From NCBI RefSeq assembly GCF_902702775.1, contig NZ_LR738724.1, forward strand, positions 806,001 to 870,000: 64,000 nucleotides of DNA, given 5' to 3'. Positions within the stretch are counted from its first letter, which is position 1. Every line of letters begins with the position of its first letter. Under the pieces are notes generated by a model. The model made no database searches and had not been told where the DNA came from. It saw only the letters and a list, made by a program, of their open reading frames with translations. Positions 19,399 through 27,554 of this stretch are shown here, in pieces. A program made the position numbers and the translations under genes. Source of the stretch: Streptococcus suis (GTDB lineage: Bacteria; Bacillota; Bacilli; Lactobacillales; Streptococcaceae).

Positions 19399-19863
19399 AT
19401 GAACTTTTCAAAGAAAATGAAGAATTTTGCCATGCTTTCAGTAGCCTGCATGAGTACAGGTCTTACAGCGCTTGCTCCTGTTGTTAGCGCTAATACAGCT
19501 GAATCAAATACTTACGTAAAATATAAGACAAGAGAAACAGCCAAATACACTCGCAATTCATTTGTGGATGTAAAATTGACACAACAAACAGGTGTTCCAG
19601 GTGCACAAGTAGAAGTTTTTCTAAAAACACCGTATGTAGAAGCACCAGATGTTTATTTTGTTTTAGGTGAATACAACATTATTCCACTTGTACGCACAGA
19701 ATCAGGCTCCTATGTCGCTAATTTGACAGATGAGGATTTGGTTGGCTCAGAAGATTTCCATGTTGAAATTATTAGCAAAATTCCTCACGGAACACACAAG
19801 CATATTGTAGAGAGTAAATCATTCAAATTAGAATCAAGTTTCCTTCGTAGTTTTGTTCGTTAA
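19399..19863 (+). CDS. Small secreted protein, paralogue 2 (unknown function)
   Basis: 154 aa, collinear with the protein at 18302 over its full length. The first 30 residues are the same; the mature part differs at roughly four of ten positions (for example TRETAKYTRNSFVDVKLTQQTGVPGAQVEVFLK) and has a short extra tail SFVR. A tandem duplication of gene plus leader explains the arrangement. The selective pattern, conserved signal and leader with drifting mature part, is typical of exposed proteins. Function unknown. Confidence 0.8.
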   Translation: MNFSKKMKNFAMLSVACMSTGLTALAPVVSANTAESNTYVKYKTRETAKYTRNSFVDVKLTQQTGVPGAQVEVFLKTPYVEAPDVYFVLGEYNIIPLVRTESGSYVANLTDEDLVGSEDFHVEIISKIPHGTHKHIVESKSFKLESSFLRSFVR

Positions 19864-19890
19864 GATAATATTTAAAATTTGTCGAAATAA

Positions 19891-20199
19891 ACCTTTTTAA
19901 TAGATTGTTTTTGTAAAGCAACGATATCAGAAATAGCGGAAGACTGGACTCAGGTTCAGTCTTTTCATATTCAACCAATCTCGAGGATAGGAGAATTTGT
20001 AGTTTATAGTGCTAAATCATATAATAGATTAAAATCAGAAAAAGTTGACGGTGACTTTAGGGGTGTTGTTTATAATAATAGTGTAGTGGCTGGTATACTA
20101 GATAGAAGTATTCTAGTTATTACAAAAGAAAAAATTTGTGATGCGCACCACAAAGGTAATAATTCTATCAAATCTTATGTTATATTTGAAGAGAGGTAA
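19891..20199 (+). pseudogene. Open reading frame without a start codon, probably a 5'-truncated gene
   Basis: An open frame of 102 sense codons runs from the stop at 19888 to TAA at 20199 with no ATG; the only GTG is late (20086-20088). The translation includes ISEIAEDWTQVQSFHIQPIS, then GEFVVYSAKSYNRLKSEKV and ends KSYVIFEER. An uninterrupted frame this long in AT-rich DNA is unlikely by chance, and it ends where the ribosome site of the next gene begins. The tandem duplication upstream may have replaced its 5' end. Family not recognised. Confidence 0.45.
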
Positions 20200-20203
20200 T
20201 AAT

Positions 20204-20527
20204 ATGAATAAACTCGGTAAAGCAGTTTTGGGTCTAGCCCTTGCTGGAGGCTTAGCTTTTCCTATGGCTTCTGCTTCGGCGCAAGCAATCTGTTCGTATG
20301 ATGATGTTTTACTTCATCAGAATCTGACTGAAGTTCAGCGGAAAGTACTATTAGATGAAAAAGACGTCTGTCTTGCTTCGCAAAAAGCGGAGGCTGCAAG
20401 TCTCATCAATAAGAGTGATTTGTCTCCACGTCAGAAAGCCAAGTACTTATCACTGGTCGAATTTGGCAGTAGCACAGAAGTTTTAGCTCTCATAAATCAC
20501 TTTTCTGAGCTCCCTAGTCAGTTCTGA
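20204..20527 (+). CDS. Small secreted helical protein, possibly a single GA-type module
   Basis: 107 aa from the ATG at 20204 (GAGAGG seven bases upstream; a start at 20138 would add a non-signal-like extension). A signal peptide (MNKLGKAVLGLALAGGLAFPMASASAQA) is followed by about 80 helical residues with two Cys (AICSYDD, DVCLAS) that could form a disulfide. The segment AEAASLINKSDLSPRQKAKYLSLV and following STEVLALINHF resembles the three-helix GA/FIVAR modules of albumin- or matrix-binding surface proteins, but there is one module only and no wall anchor. The resemblance is by eye. A terminator follows. Confidence 0.7.
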   Translation: MNKLGKAVLGLALAGGLAFPMASASAQAICSYDDVLLHQNLTEVQRKVLLDEKDVCLASQKAEAASLINKSDLSPRQKAKYLSLVEFGSSTEVLALINHFSELPSQF

Positions 20528-20616
20528 TATGATGTATCTAATATAGAGATAGTATTTGAATTGATATAGTCGCATGTTAAATTGTTTGAAACTAGGACAG
20601 TAGCATCCTAGATAGA

Positions 20617-20648
20617 AATAAGCAACGAGGTTCCCCCGTTGCTTATTG
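20617..20648. terminator. Terminator after the small helical protein
   Basis: AATAAGCAACG / CGTTGCTTATT, an 11-bp perfect stem with a 9-nt loop. The flanks suit either direction; the oppositely oriented oxidoreductase gene ends at 20723. Confidence 0.75.
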
Positions 20649-20722
20649 TATTTATTGATTGGATAACAACTAGTCTTAGTATCTACATTTAAAGGGTTAG
20701 TAGAATCTAAACTTATTGTATC

Positions 20723-21832
20723 TTATTTTTTGAGAATATATCTATTTGGAGAATATGGTGTACGGTCAAAGTTTGTTTCTTGATTGAGAATTTCTTTAGC
20801 AATTTGCCAACCGATAATTGGGCCATTTGTCAGGCCGGTAGAGCCTAGACCACTAGCTACCCAGACATTAGGCATATCCTCAATATTTCCGTAGAATGGT
20901 GAATAAGTTGAAGTGTAGGCGCGCGTTCCAATGCGAGTTCTGGCTACAGGATAGTTTGCCAAATCAGGCATGAATTCAGCTATTTTATCATGCATGGCTT
21001 GGATTTTTTCAGGGTCTAGTTCTAAATCGTACCCCATATCATCTTCATGAGTTGCACCAATAATGATTTTTCCATTTTCAAATGGTAGGATGTCAATCTC
21101 TCCGTAAGGCATACAAACTGGCCAATTATCAGTATCGAATTCTGTATCTAATTCTAACAATTGTCCTTTTTGTGGTCGAACATCCACTTGATAACCAAGA
21201 GGTTCAAGAATATGTGGCAACCAGGCCCCTGTGGCTAAGATAATATGGTCAGCAGTAAGCACTTGATTATCTACTTCGACAGTATGGTTGTCGAGCAGTT
21301 TTGCTTGTCCGTAGATACGTGTACCACCATTTTTCAAAAATTGTTCCTGAAGAATATCAATCAAACGCCCACCATCAATACGACCGCCACCTTCTAAATG
21401 GATACCAAAATAGTCTGGTTTAAGTAGTGGCAAGTACTGGTTAATTTCCGAGCCTACAAGCGGAGTAATTTCGCCAATAGTCGGAGTATCTACGCGACGT
21501 TCCTCGGCAATTTTTTGGATTTTATCAAGTAGTTCAGGCTTACTTTTTAGGCCGATGGTTCCAGTCTGTTTGAATGGAATTTCAGTAGCACCCGATTTTT
21601 CCAAATCGGCTACCAATTGACGGTAGAAAACAGCACCATCGGAAGTCAGCTTGTACCAGTCTTTATTTTTTTTCTGAGCCATCCATGGGCAGATGATACC
21701 TGCGGCAGCTCGTGTGGCTGTTCCAATACCTGAATCAATGAGAGTAAGATTGACTTGTTCTTCTTGGGAGAGATAAAAGGCTGCAGTAGAGCCAACAATT
21801 CCTCCGCCTATAATAATAACTTGTTTTTTCAT
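20723..21832 (-). CDS. FAD-dependent oxidoreductase (DAO / glycine oxidase-like)
   Basis: 369 aa. The N-terminal Rossmann motif IIIGGGIVGSTAAFYLSQ binds FAD; GTATRAAAGIICPW, the ILATGAWLP segment and the C-terminal GLGSTGLTNGPIIGWQIAKEI follow the D-amino-acid/glycine oxidase fold. The likely reaction is flavin-dependent oxidation of a secondary or D-amino acid; substrate unknown. The gene stands alone and diverges from the SGNH hydrolase. Its ATG lacks a ribosome site and lies six bases after an extended -10, so the mRNA is probably leaderless. Confidence 0.87.
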   Translation of the reverse strand: MKKQVIIIGGGIVGSTAAFYLSQEEQVNLTLIDSGIGTATRAAAGIICPWMAQKKNKDWYKLTSDGAVFYRQLVADLEKSGATEIPFKQTGTIGLKSKPELLDKIQKIAEERRVDTPTIGEITPLVGSEINQYLPLLKPDYFGIHLEGGGRIDGGRLIDILQEQFLKNGGTRIYGQAKLLDNHTVEVDNQVLTADHIILATGAWLPHILEPLGYQVDVRPQKGQLLELDTEFDTDNWPVCMPYGEIDILPFENGKIIIGATHEDDMGYDLELDPEKIQAMHDKIAEFMPDLANYPVARTRIGTRAYTSTYSPFYGNIEDMPNVWVASGLGSTGLTNGPIIGWQIAKEILNQETNFDRTPYSPNRYILKK

Positions 21833-21847
21833 AAGTTAATTATATCA
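21830..21847 (-). promoter_or_regulatory. Extended -10 promoter placed for a leaderless mRNA (FAD oxidoreductase)
   Basis: Minus strand: TGA-TATAAT, TAACTT, ATG. The expected start of transcription coincides with the start codon. No ribosome site is present. Confidence 0.6.
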
Positions 21848-21916
21848 CAAATTCAGAAGTTTATTTATTTTTTTCAACATGATACAATAGAAAATAAGAA
21901 AAATTGAGGAGTTCGT

Positions 21917-22534
21917 GTGTCAGATATAATGTATCCTGAGGTCCTAACCGTTGGAAGTGGGGCCGTAAAAGTTGCAACAGTCGGAGATAGTTTGACTTAT
22001 GGATATGGCTTGGAGAATCGTGAAAAAGATGCCTATCCTTGTATTCTAGCTGAGAAACTTGGGCATCACTATCAAGTTTCAAATTACGGATTGAGTGGGC
22101 GTTCACTTCAGTCAACTGCAGATTTTCCTTACTTTAAAGAGAAGAATGCCCAACTTTCACTTGAGAGTGAAGCAGATATTGTCATCATCATGATTGGTAG
22201 TAACGACAGCCGAGGACCATATTGGAATAGGGAGAGATTTATTCGAGAGTATAGGGAAATGGCCGAGCAGTATATGGCTTTAGCAAGCCAGCCGGATGTT
22301 TATTTAGTCATCCCGCCTTATGTACCAACCAGTCGTTTTGGATTGAATAATCAAATTATTGAAGATGAATTACAAAAGATTATCCCAGCTATCGGAAATG
22401 AACTTGGTTTACCAGTTATTAACCTTTACACTGTGACGGAGGGACATCTTGAATACTATAGCGATGGTCTTCATTTGACACCGCTAGGAAACCAAGTTAT
22501 TGCTGAAGAGATTTACCAGCATCTCAGACACTAA
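21917..22534 (+). CDS. SGNH/GDSL-family hydrolase
   Basis: 205 aa. GDSL blocks are clear: block I TVGDSLTYGYG (catalytic Ser), block III GSNDSRG and block V DGLHLTPLG (Asp and His). It should be an esterase or acyl hydrolase; no signal peptide, so cytoplasmic. The start is GTG at 21917 with GAGGAG five bases upstream. A promoter (TATAAT at about 22551) separates it from the signal-peptidase-like gene. Confidence 0.85.
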   Translation: MSDIMYPEVLTVGSGAVKVATVGDSLTYGYGLENREKDAYPCILAEKLGHHYQVSNYGLSGRSLQSTADFPYFKEKNAQLSLESEADIVIIMIGSNDSRGPYWNRERFIREYREMAEQYMALASQPDVYLVIPPYVPTSRFGLNNQIIEDELQKIIPAIGNELGLPVINLYTVTEGHLEYYSDGLHLTPLGNQVIAEEIYQHLRH

Positions 22535-22576
22535 TAGCTCTAAATTGTGGTATAATACTAGTGAAATGGAGAGATT

Positions 22577-23119
22577 ATGGTAAAAAGAGATTTAATAAAA
22601 CAAATCAGTTTATTGGTCTTATTGATTTTTGGAATCATTGGCCTACGATTTTGGTTACTTGAGCCAGTCACGATTACCCCTGAGATGGCAAATAGTTATT
22701 TGAAGGAAAACGACTTTATCATGACGGTGCGAAATGTCCGCCCGATTCATGGAGATTTTATTTTGTATAACCATGAGGGAAAAGAGTATGTGAGTCGTGT
22801 GATTGCATTGGAAAACGAGACGGTTACCTATATGGATGATGTTCTCTATCGTAATGATATTATTGTTACAGAGAACTATTTAAAAACGCCTCATTCACAA
22901 GAAAGTTATACAGATGACTTTACATTGGAAACCTTGACAAATGGAAAGTACAACGTCATTCCAGAGGGGCACTATTTGGTGTTGAATGATGTACGAACGA
23001 ATCAACAGGATAGTCGTAGTTTTGGTTTGATTTCTAGTGAGGATATTGTTGGTAGACTGACTTTTCGGATTAGTCCACTTTCAGAATTTGGTTTTATTAA
23101 GACAGGGCTGGTTCAGTAG
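22577..23119 (+). CDS. Signal peptidase I-like protein lacking the Ser-Lys dyad
   Basis: 180 aa. One N-terminal membrane anchor (ISLLVLLIFGIIGLRFWLL) is followed by an S26 domain: box D region HEGKEYVSRVIALENETV and box E GHYLVLNDVRTNQQDSRSFGLI fit signal peptidase I well. In active enzymes the nucleophile stands in a G.SM.PT motif and the general base in YVKR. Here these read TPEMANSYL and YVSR, so both catalytic residues seem absent. Inactive homologues are known, such as SipA of streptococcal pilus loci and SpsA of staphylococci. The stop codon lies inside the terminator hairpin. Confidence 0.8.
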   Translation: MVKRDLIKQISLLVLLIFGIIGLRFWLLEPVTITPEMANSYLKENDFIMTVRNVRPIHGDFILYNHEGKEYVSRVIALENETVTYMDDVLYRNDIIVTENYLKTPHSQESYTDDFTLETLTNGKYNVIPEGHYLVLNDVRTNQQDSRSFGLISSEDIVGRLTFRISPLSEFGFIKTGLVQ

Positions 23120-23133
23120 AATCAGCTTTTTTT
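23107..23133 (+). terminator. Terminator overlapping the end of the signal-peptidase-like gene
   Basis: GCTGGTTC-AGTA-GAATCAGC followed by T7; the TAG stop (23117-23119) is part of the loop and stem. Confidence 0.8.
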
Positions 23134-23142
23134 ATTGTGTTG

Positions 23143-23246
23143 ATACTCTTCGAAAATCAAAATTATCCGTTGTCAACTTGCCTTGATGAACTCCAGTTCT
23201 ATCTTCGGCTTCGTTTCCTAGGCTACTTTTGATTTTCATTGAGTAT
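23143..23246. repeat. 104-bp streptococcal intergenic repeat, copy 1 (MITE-like)
   Basis: Starts ATACTCTTCGAAAATCAAAA and ends TTTTGATTTTCATTGAGTAT, imperfect terminal inverted repeats (17 of 20 positions). It is the same as 27555-27658 except for one base near the middle. The ATACTCTTCGAAAATC end is widespread in streptococcal intergenic regions. It is non-coding and lies right behind a terminator. Confidence 0.85.
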
Positions 23247-23270
23247 GAGATGACTGGATCTGTATTTTGA

Positions 23271-23288
23271 AATTAGACTAGACCAATT
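23271..23288 (+). promoter_or_regulatory. NagR-type operator (dre) 1 upstream of glmS
   Basis: AATTAGACTAGACCAATT, just before the -35 of the glmS promoter. The sequence fits the ATTGGTCTAGACCAAT-like sites bound by the GntR-family amino-sugar regulator NagR in streptococci. An identical copy lies 78 bp downstream. Confidence 0.65.
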
Positions 23289-23294
23289 AAAATG

Positions 23295-23323
23295 TTGACA
23301 AGGATGAAATCTTGTTATATACT
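23295..23323 (+). promoter_or_regulatory. glmS promoter
   Basis: TTGACA (23295-23300), 17-bp spacer, TATACT (23318-23323): near-perfect vegetative promoter bracketed by two identical operator sequences. Confidence 0.85.
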
Positions 23324-23348
23324 GATTTCACTGGTCTTTTTAGATATA

Positions 23349-23366
23349 AATTAGACTAGACCAATT
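23349..23366 (+). promoter_or_regulatory. NagR-type operator (dre) 2 downstream of the glmS start of transcription
   Basis: Identical 18-bp sequence to the site at 23271. Its place after the expected +1 (about 23330) fits repression by roadblock or looping between two sites. Confidence 0.65.
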
Positions 23367-23413
23367 TTTAAAGAAATGAAAGCCGATGTTAACAAACATC
23401 GTAGGTGATATGT

Positions 23414-25225
23414 ATGTGTGGAATCGTTGGTGTTGTAGGAAATACAAACGCAACTGATATTTTGATTCAAGGACTTGAAAAATTAGAATACCGTGGTTAT
23501 GATTCAGCAGGTATTTTTGTGACGGGTGGTGAGCAAGCTCATCTTGTGAAAGCTGTTGGTCGCATTGCAGAATTGTCTGCAAAAGTTGGCGATAAGACCG
23601 AAGGGACAACAGGGATCGGTCATACTCGTTGGGCGACTCATGGTAAGCCAACTGAGAACAACGCTCACCCTCACACTTCTCAAACTGCTGGACATATCCT
23701 TGTTCACAACGGTGTGATTGAAAACTATGCAGAAATCAAGGAAGAGTATCTTGCAGGTCATGACTTGAAAGGTCAGACAGATACAGAAATTGCTGTGCAT
23801 TTGATTGGTCAATTTGCAGAAGAAGGTTTATCAACTCTAGAAGCCTTCAAAAAAGCATTGAAGATTATTCAAGGTTCATATGCCTTTGCCTTGATTGATG
23901 CCACGGATGCAGATACTATCTACGTTGCCAAAAATAAATCTCCACTTTTGATTGGTTTGGGCGATGGCTATAACATGGTCTGCTCAGATGCCATGGCTAT
24001 GATTCGTGAGACAAGTGAATACATGGAAATTCACGATAAGGAATTAGTTATCGTGAAAAAAGATAGTGTTGAAGTCATGGACTATGATGGCAATGCGATT
24101 GAACGTGGTAGCTATACAGCTGAGCTTGATTTATCAGATATTGGTAAGGGAACTTATCCATACTACATGCTCAAGGAAATTGATGAGCAACCAACTGTTA
24201 TGCGTAAATTGATTAGCGCCTATACAAATGAAGCTGGTCAGGTAACAGTCGATGCGGATATTATTAAGGCAGTACAAGAAGCTGACCGTATCTATATCTT
24301 GGCTGCTGGAACTTCCTATCACGCAGGATTTGCTGCAAAAGACTTCTTGGAAAAATTGACAGATACACCAGTGGAATTGGGAATTTCATCTGAGTGGGGC
24401 TACAATATGCCGCTTTTGAGCAAAAAGCCACTCTTTGTCATGATTAGCCAGTCAGGTGAAACTGCTGATAGCCGTCAGGTATTGGTTAAAGCTAATGAAA
24501 TGGGCATTCCAAGTCTGACCGTAACCAACGTTCCTGGTTCTACCCTATCACGTGAGGCAACTTACACCATGTTGCTCCATGCAGGACCAGAAATTGCGGT
24601 AGCTTCTACAAAAGCCTACACTGCACAGATTGCGACTTTGGCAATCTTGGCTAAGGCTGTCGGTGATGCAAATGACAATGCCTACGCGAAAGAATTTGAC
24701 TTGGTGCATGAATTGTCCATCGTAGCTCAATCTATCGAGGCCAGCTTGTCAGAAAAAGATGTGATTGCTGAAAAAGTTGAAAAACTCTTATCAACCACTC
24801 GCAACGCATTCTATATCGGTCGTGGTAGTGACTACTACGTTTCGATGGAAGCCAGCTTGAAATTGAAAGAAATTTCATATATCCAATGTGAAGGCTTTGC
24901 GGCTGGTGAATTGAAACACGGTACCATTTCCTTGATTGAAGATGGTGTTCCAGTCTTGGCCTTGATTTCAAATCATCCACACCTTGCAAGCCATACTCGA
25001 GGCAATATTCAGGAAGTAGTGGCGCGTGGTGCCAATGTCTTGACAATTGTAGATGAAGCAGTAGCTAAGGAAGAAGATGACATCACTGTTACAACTGTTC
25101 ATCCATTCTTGTCAGCGATTGCTATGGTCGTTCCGACACAGTTGATTGCATACTATGCGACATTGCAACGCGGTTTGGATGTTGATAAACCACGTAACTT
25201 GGCTAAGTCTGTTACTGTTGAATAA
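23414..25225 (+). CDS. glmS: Glutamine--fructose-6-phosphate aminotransferase
   Basis: 603 aa. It makes glucosamine 6-phosphate for peptidoglycan. The ATG at 23414 puts the catalytic Cys directly after Met ([10 protein letters not shown]), as required for the N-terminal nucleophile glutaminase domain; the earlier in-frame GTG would not. Glutaminase motifs are HTRWATHG and HNGVIENY. Two SIS isomerase domains follow ([28 protein letters not shown]), and the conserved C-terminus is NLAKSVTVE. It is monocistronic, with a terminator behind. No glmS ribozyme is visible; control is instead suggested by two NagR-type operators. Confidence 0.97.
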   Translation: MCGIVGVVGNTNATDILIQGLEKLEYRGYDSAGIFVTGGEQAHLVKAVGRIAELSAKVGDKTEGTTGIGHTRWATHGKPTENNAHPHTSQTAGHILVHNGVIENYAEIKEEYLAGHDLKGQTDTEIAVHLIGQFAEEGLSTLEAFKKALKIIQGSYAFALIDATDADTIYVAKNKSPLLIGLGDGYNMVCSDAMAMIRETSEYMEIHDKELVIVKKDSVEVMDYDGNAIERGSYTAELDLSDIGKGTYPYYMLKEIDEQPTVMRKLISAYTNEAGQVTVDADIIKAVQEADRIYILAAGTSYHAGFAAKDFLEKLTDTPVELGISSEWGYNMPLLSKKPLFVMISQSGETADSRQVLVKANEMGIPSLTVTNVPGSTLSREATYTMLLHAGPEIAVASTKAYTAQIATLAILAKAVGDANDNAYAKEFDLVHELSIVAQSIEASLSEKDVIAEKVEKLLSTTRNAFYIGRGSDYYVSMEASLKLKEISYIQCEGFAAGELKHGTISLIEDGVPVLALISNHPHLASHTRGNIQEVVARGANVLTIVDEAVAKEEDDITVTTVHPFLSAIAMVVPTQLIAYYATLQRGLDVDKPRNLAKSVTVE

Positions 25226-25232
25226 GAAGAAG

Positions 25233-25261
25233 GAAGGCATGGATTTCCAGCCTTCTTTTTG
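25233..25261 (+). terminator. glmS terminator
   Basis: GAAGGC-A-TGGA / TCCA-GCCTTC with one bulged base, then T5. Confidence 0.8.
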
Positions 25262-25301
25262 TACTATTGAAAAAATATACAAAATTTTGTTAAATTTATT
25301 A

Positions 25302-25348
25302 AAAATTCTGAAAAATTCTTTGAAATTAAAGATATTTTTTGATATACT
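25302..25348 (+). promoter_or_regulatory. Promoter of the amino acid ABC operon with an upstream CodY-like box
   Basis: TTGAAA (25320-25325), 17-bp spacer, TATACT (25343-25348). Just upstream, 25302-25316 reads AAAATTCTGAAAAAT, 12 of 15 matches to the CodY consensus AATTTTCWGAAAATT. In AT-rich DNA this match is suggestive only, but amino acid importers are typical CodY targets. Confidence 0.6.
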
Positions 25349-25378
25349 AGAACCTAATAATTCTTTTAGGAGAGCTCT

Positions 25379-26020
25379 ATGGATTATGTTTTGGAAGTTC
25401 TGCCCAGTCTACTAAATGGTGCAGCAGTCTCCTTGCAAGTATTTTTTCTAGTATTGATATTATCCTTGCCATTAGGAGCTGTTTTCGCTTTTTTAATGCA
25501 GATTAAATTTAAACCCTTACAATGGTTATTGCATTTCTATGTATTAATTATGCGAGGAACCCCCTTGCTTTTACAATTAATTTTTGTTTATTACGTTTTA
25601 CCAAGTGTGGGTATTACATTTGACCGAATGCCTGCTGTGATTCTGGCCTTTACGCTCAACTATGCGGCCTATTTCTCTGAAATTTTCCGTGGTGGTATTG
25701 AAGCTATTCCAAAAGGTCAGTATGAAGCGGCTAAGGTATTGAAATTTACCCCTGTTCAGACCATTCGCTATATTGTCTTACCACAGGTCGTGAAAATTGT
25801 CCTGCCAAGTGTTTTCAATGAAGTCATGACTTTGGTAAAGGATACTTCTTTGGTCTATGCACTTGGGGTTAGCGATTTGTTGTTGGCTAGTCGTACTGCT
25901 GCCAATCGTGATGCCAGCTTGGCGCCTATGTTTATCGCAGGTGCAATCTACCTATTGATGATCGGTGCGGTAACACTGATTTCGAAACAAGTAGAAAAGA
26001 AATTTGATTATTATAGATAG
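25379..26020 (+). CDS. Polar amino acid ABC transporter permease
   Basis: 213 aa with five or so membrane spans. The HisM/GlnP family signature is plain: RGTPLLLQLIFVYYVLP near the N-terminus, the EAA loop FRGGIEAIPKGQYEAAKVL, and VKDTSLVYALGVSDLL. It forms the channel of an amino acid importer with the ATPase (9 bp downstream) and the binding lipoprotein. The ATG follows TTTTAGGAGAG. It is first gene of a three-gene operon. Confidence 0.92.
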   Translation: MDYVLEVLPSLLNGAAVSLQVFFLVLILSLPLGAVFAFLMQIKFKPLQWLLHFYVLIMRGTPLLLQLIFVYYVLPSVGITFDRMPAVILAFTLNYAAYFSEIFRGGIEAIPKGQYEAAKVLKFTPVQTIRYIVLPQVVKIVLPSVFNEVMTLVKDTSLVYALGVSDLLLASRTAANRDASLAPMFIAGAIYLLMIGAVTLISKQVEKKFDYYR

Positions 26021-26029
26021 GAGGAAGTC

Positions 26030-26662
26030 ATGTTAGAGTTACGCAATTTGTCAAAACGCTTTGAAGATAAACAGATTTTCTCCAACTATGATTTGGTCAT
26101 TCCAGAAGGGAAAATTGTTGCCATCGTTGGTCAATCTGGCGGTGGTAAGACAACTCTTTTACGGATGTTGGCTGGTTTAGAGACTATTGATTCAGGAACT
26201 TTGATGTATAACGGTCAAGAACTGCCATTAGAGGAGTTGGGAAAACGACATTTGCTGGGCTTTGTCTTCCAGGACTTCCAGCTTTTCCCGCACCTATCCG
26301 TATTGGAAAACTTGGTTCTCTCTCCTATGAAAACGCAAAATATGTCGCGTTCAGAGGCGGAAGACAAGGCCCTTAAACTCTTGGATACTCTTGGACTTGC
26401 TAACCACGCAACTGCCTACCCATTTTCATTATCGGGTGGACAGAAACAACGTGTGGCTTTGGCGCGTGCGATGATGATTGATCCTGAGATTATCGGCTAT
26501 GATGAACCAACTTCGGCCCTAGACCCTGAATTAAGAAAAGAAGTTGAGAAACTGATTCTTGAAAATAGGGCTACTGGAATCACGCAAATTGTGGTCACCC
26601 ATGATATGCAGTTTGCTGAGAATATCGCAGATGAAATCATCAAAATTGAACCGAAACACTAA
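26030..26662 (+). CDS. Polar amino acid ABC transporter ATP-binding protein
   Basis: 210 aa with Walker A GQSGGGKTTL, Q-loop FVFQDFQLFPHLSV, signature LSGGQKQRVALARA, Walker [14 protein letters not shown] and switch His in VVTHDMQF. It is rather short for the family (usual about 240) because the C-terminal end after the H-loop is trimmed. It energises uptake with the flanking permease and binding protein; GAGGAAG precedes the ATG. Confidence 0.93.
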   Translation: MLELRNLSKRFEDKQIFSNYDLVIPEGKIVAIVGQSGGGKTTLLRMLAGLETIDSGTLMYNGQELPLEELGKRHLLGFVFQDFQLFPHLSVLENLVLSPMKTQNMSRSEAEDKALKLLDTLGLANHATAYPFSLSGGQKQRVALARAMMIDPEIIGYDEPTSALDPELRKEVEKLILENRATGITQIVVTHDMQFAENIADEIIKIEPKH

Positions 26663-26676
26663 GAAAAGGAACAAAT

Positions 26677-27519
26677 ATGATGATGAATATTAAAAAAATG
26701 ATGCTTGGAGCTCTTGCTCTTGTAACTTCTTTAACTCTTGCTGCTTGTGGCTCCAATGATTCGGCTACTAAGTCTGATAATTGGACAGCCTACGAGTCTG
26801 AAAAATCCGTTACGATTGGCTTTGATAAGACCTTTGTTCCAATGGGATTTGAACAGACAGATGGTTCTTACACAGGTTTCGATATTGACTTGGCTAATGC
26901 AGTCTTTGAAAAATATGGAATTACTGTAAAATGGCAACCAATTGACTGGGACTTGAAAGAAACCGAATTGAATAACGGGAATATTGATTTAATTTGGAAT
27001 GGTTATTCTATTACTGATGAGCGTAAGGAAAAAGTTCTCTTCACAAACCCCTACATGGATAACCAACAAGTTCTTGTAACCAAAAAATCTTCCAATATTA
27101 GCCAAGTATCTGATATGAAGGATAAGATTTTAGGTGCGCAAGCAGGTTCATCTGGCTATTCAGTATTTGAATCACAACCAGCTATTTTGAAAGATATTGT
27201 TCAAAATAACGATGCAAGTCAGTATGCGACCTTCAATGAAGCCTTGATTGACTTGAAAAACGATCGTATTGATGGCCTCTTGATTGACCGTGTATATGCA
27301 AATTATTACTTGCAACAAGAGGGAATTATTGCAGATTACAACATCATTGATGCAGGTTTTGAAAATGAAGCCTTCGCAGTCGGTGCTCGTAAATCAGATA
27401 CTACACTCGTAGAAAACATTAATAAGGCATTTGCTGAATTATATAAAGAAGGTAAATTTCAAGAAATCTCCCAAAAATGGTTTGGTGAGGATGTTGCAAC
27501 CGATGTAGTAAAAAACTAA
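26677..27519 (+). CDS. Amino acid ABC transporter substrate-binding lipoprotein
   Basis: 280 aa. The signal peptide ends in a lipobox, SLTLAACGSN (Cys lipidated). The SBP_bac_3 fold shows in VTIGFDKTFVPMGFEQTDGSYTGFDIDLA, the NNGNIDLIWNGYSIT region and DRIDGLLIDRVYANYY. It captures a polar amino acid outside the membrane and feeds the permease encoded two genes upstream; the exact ligand (for example Gln, His or cystine) cannot be decided. Three ATG codons stand in row; the first has the best distance to AAAGGA. Confidence 0.92.
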   Translation: MMMNIKKMMLGALALVTSLTLAACGSNDSATKSDNWTAYESEKSVTIGFDKTFVPMGFEQTDGSYTGFDIDLANAVFEKYGITVKWQPIDWDLKETELNNGNIDLIWNGYSITDERKEKVLFTNPYMDNQQVLVTKKSSNISQVSDMKDKILGAQAGSSGYSVFESQPAILKDIVQNNDASQYATFNEALIDLKNDRIDGLLIDRVYANYYLQQEGIIADYNIIDAGFENEAFAVGARKSDTTLVENINKAFAELYKEGKFQEISQKWFGEDVATDVVKN

Positions 27520-27530
27520 TAATATAAAGA

Positions 27531-27553
27531 AAAAGAGCCATGCGCTCTTTTTT
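27531..27553 (+). terminator. Terminator of the amino acid ABC operon
   Basis: AAAGAGC-CATGC-GCTCTTT followed by T-run; directly abuts the second copy of the 104-bp repeat. Confidence 0.85.
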
Positions 27554-27554
27554 A

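Noticed and set aside
23247..23413. glmS ribozyme
   Set aside because: The leader from +1 to ATG is only about 85 nt, contains an operator and has no ribozyme core; streptococci use another control.
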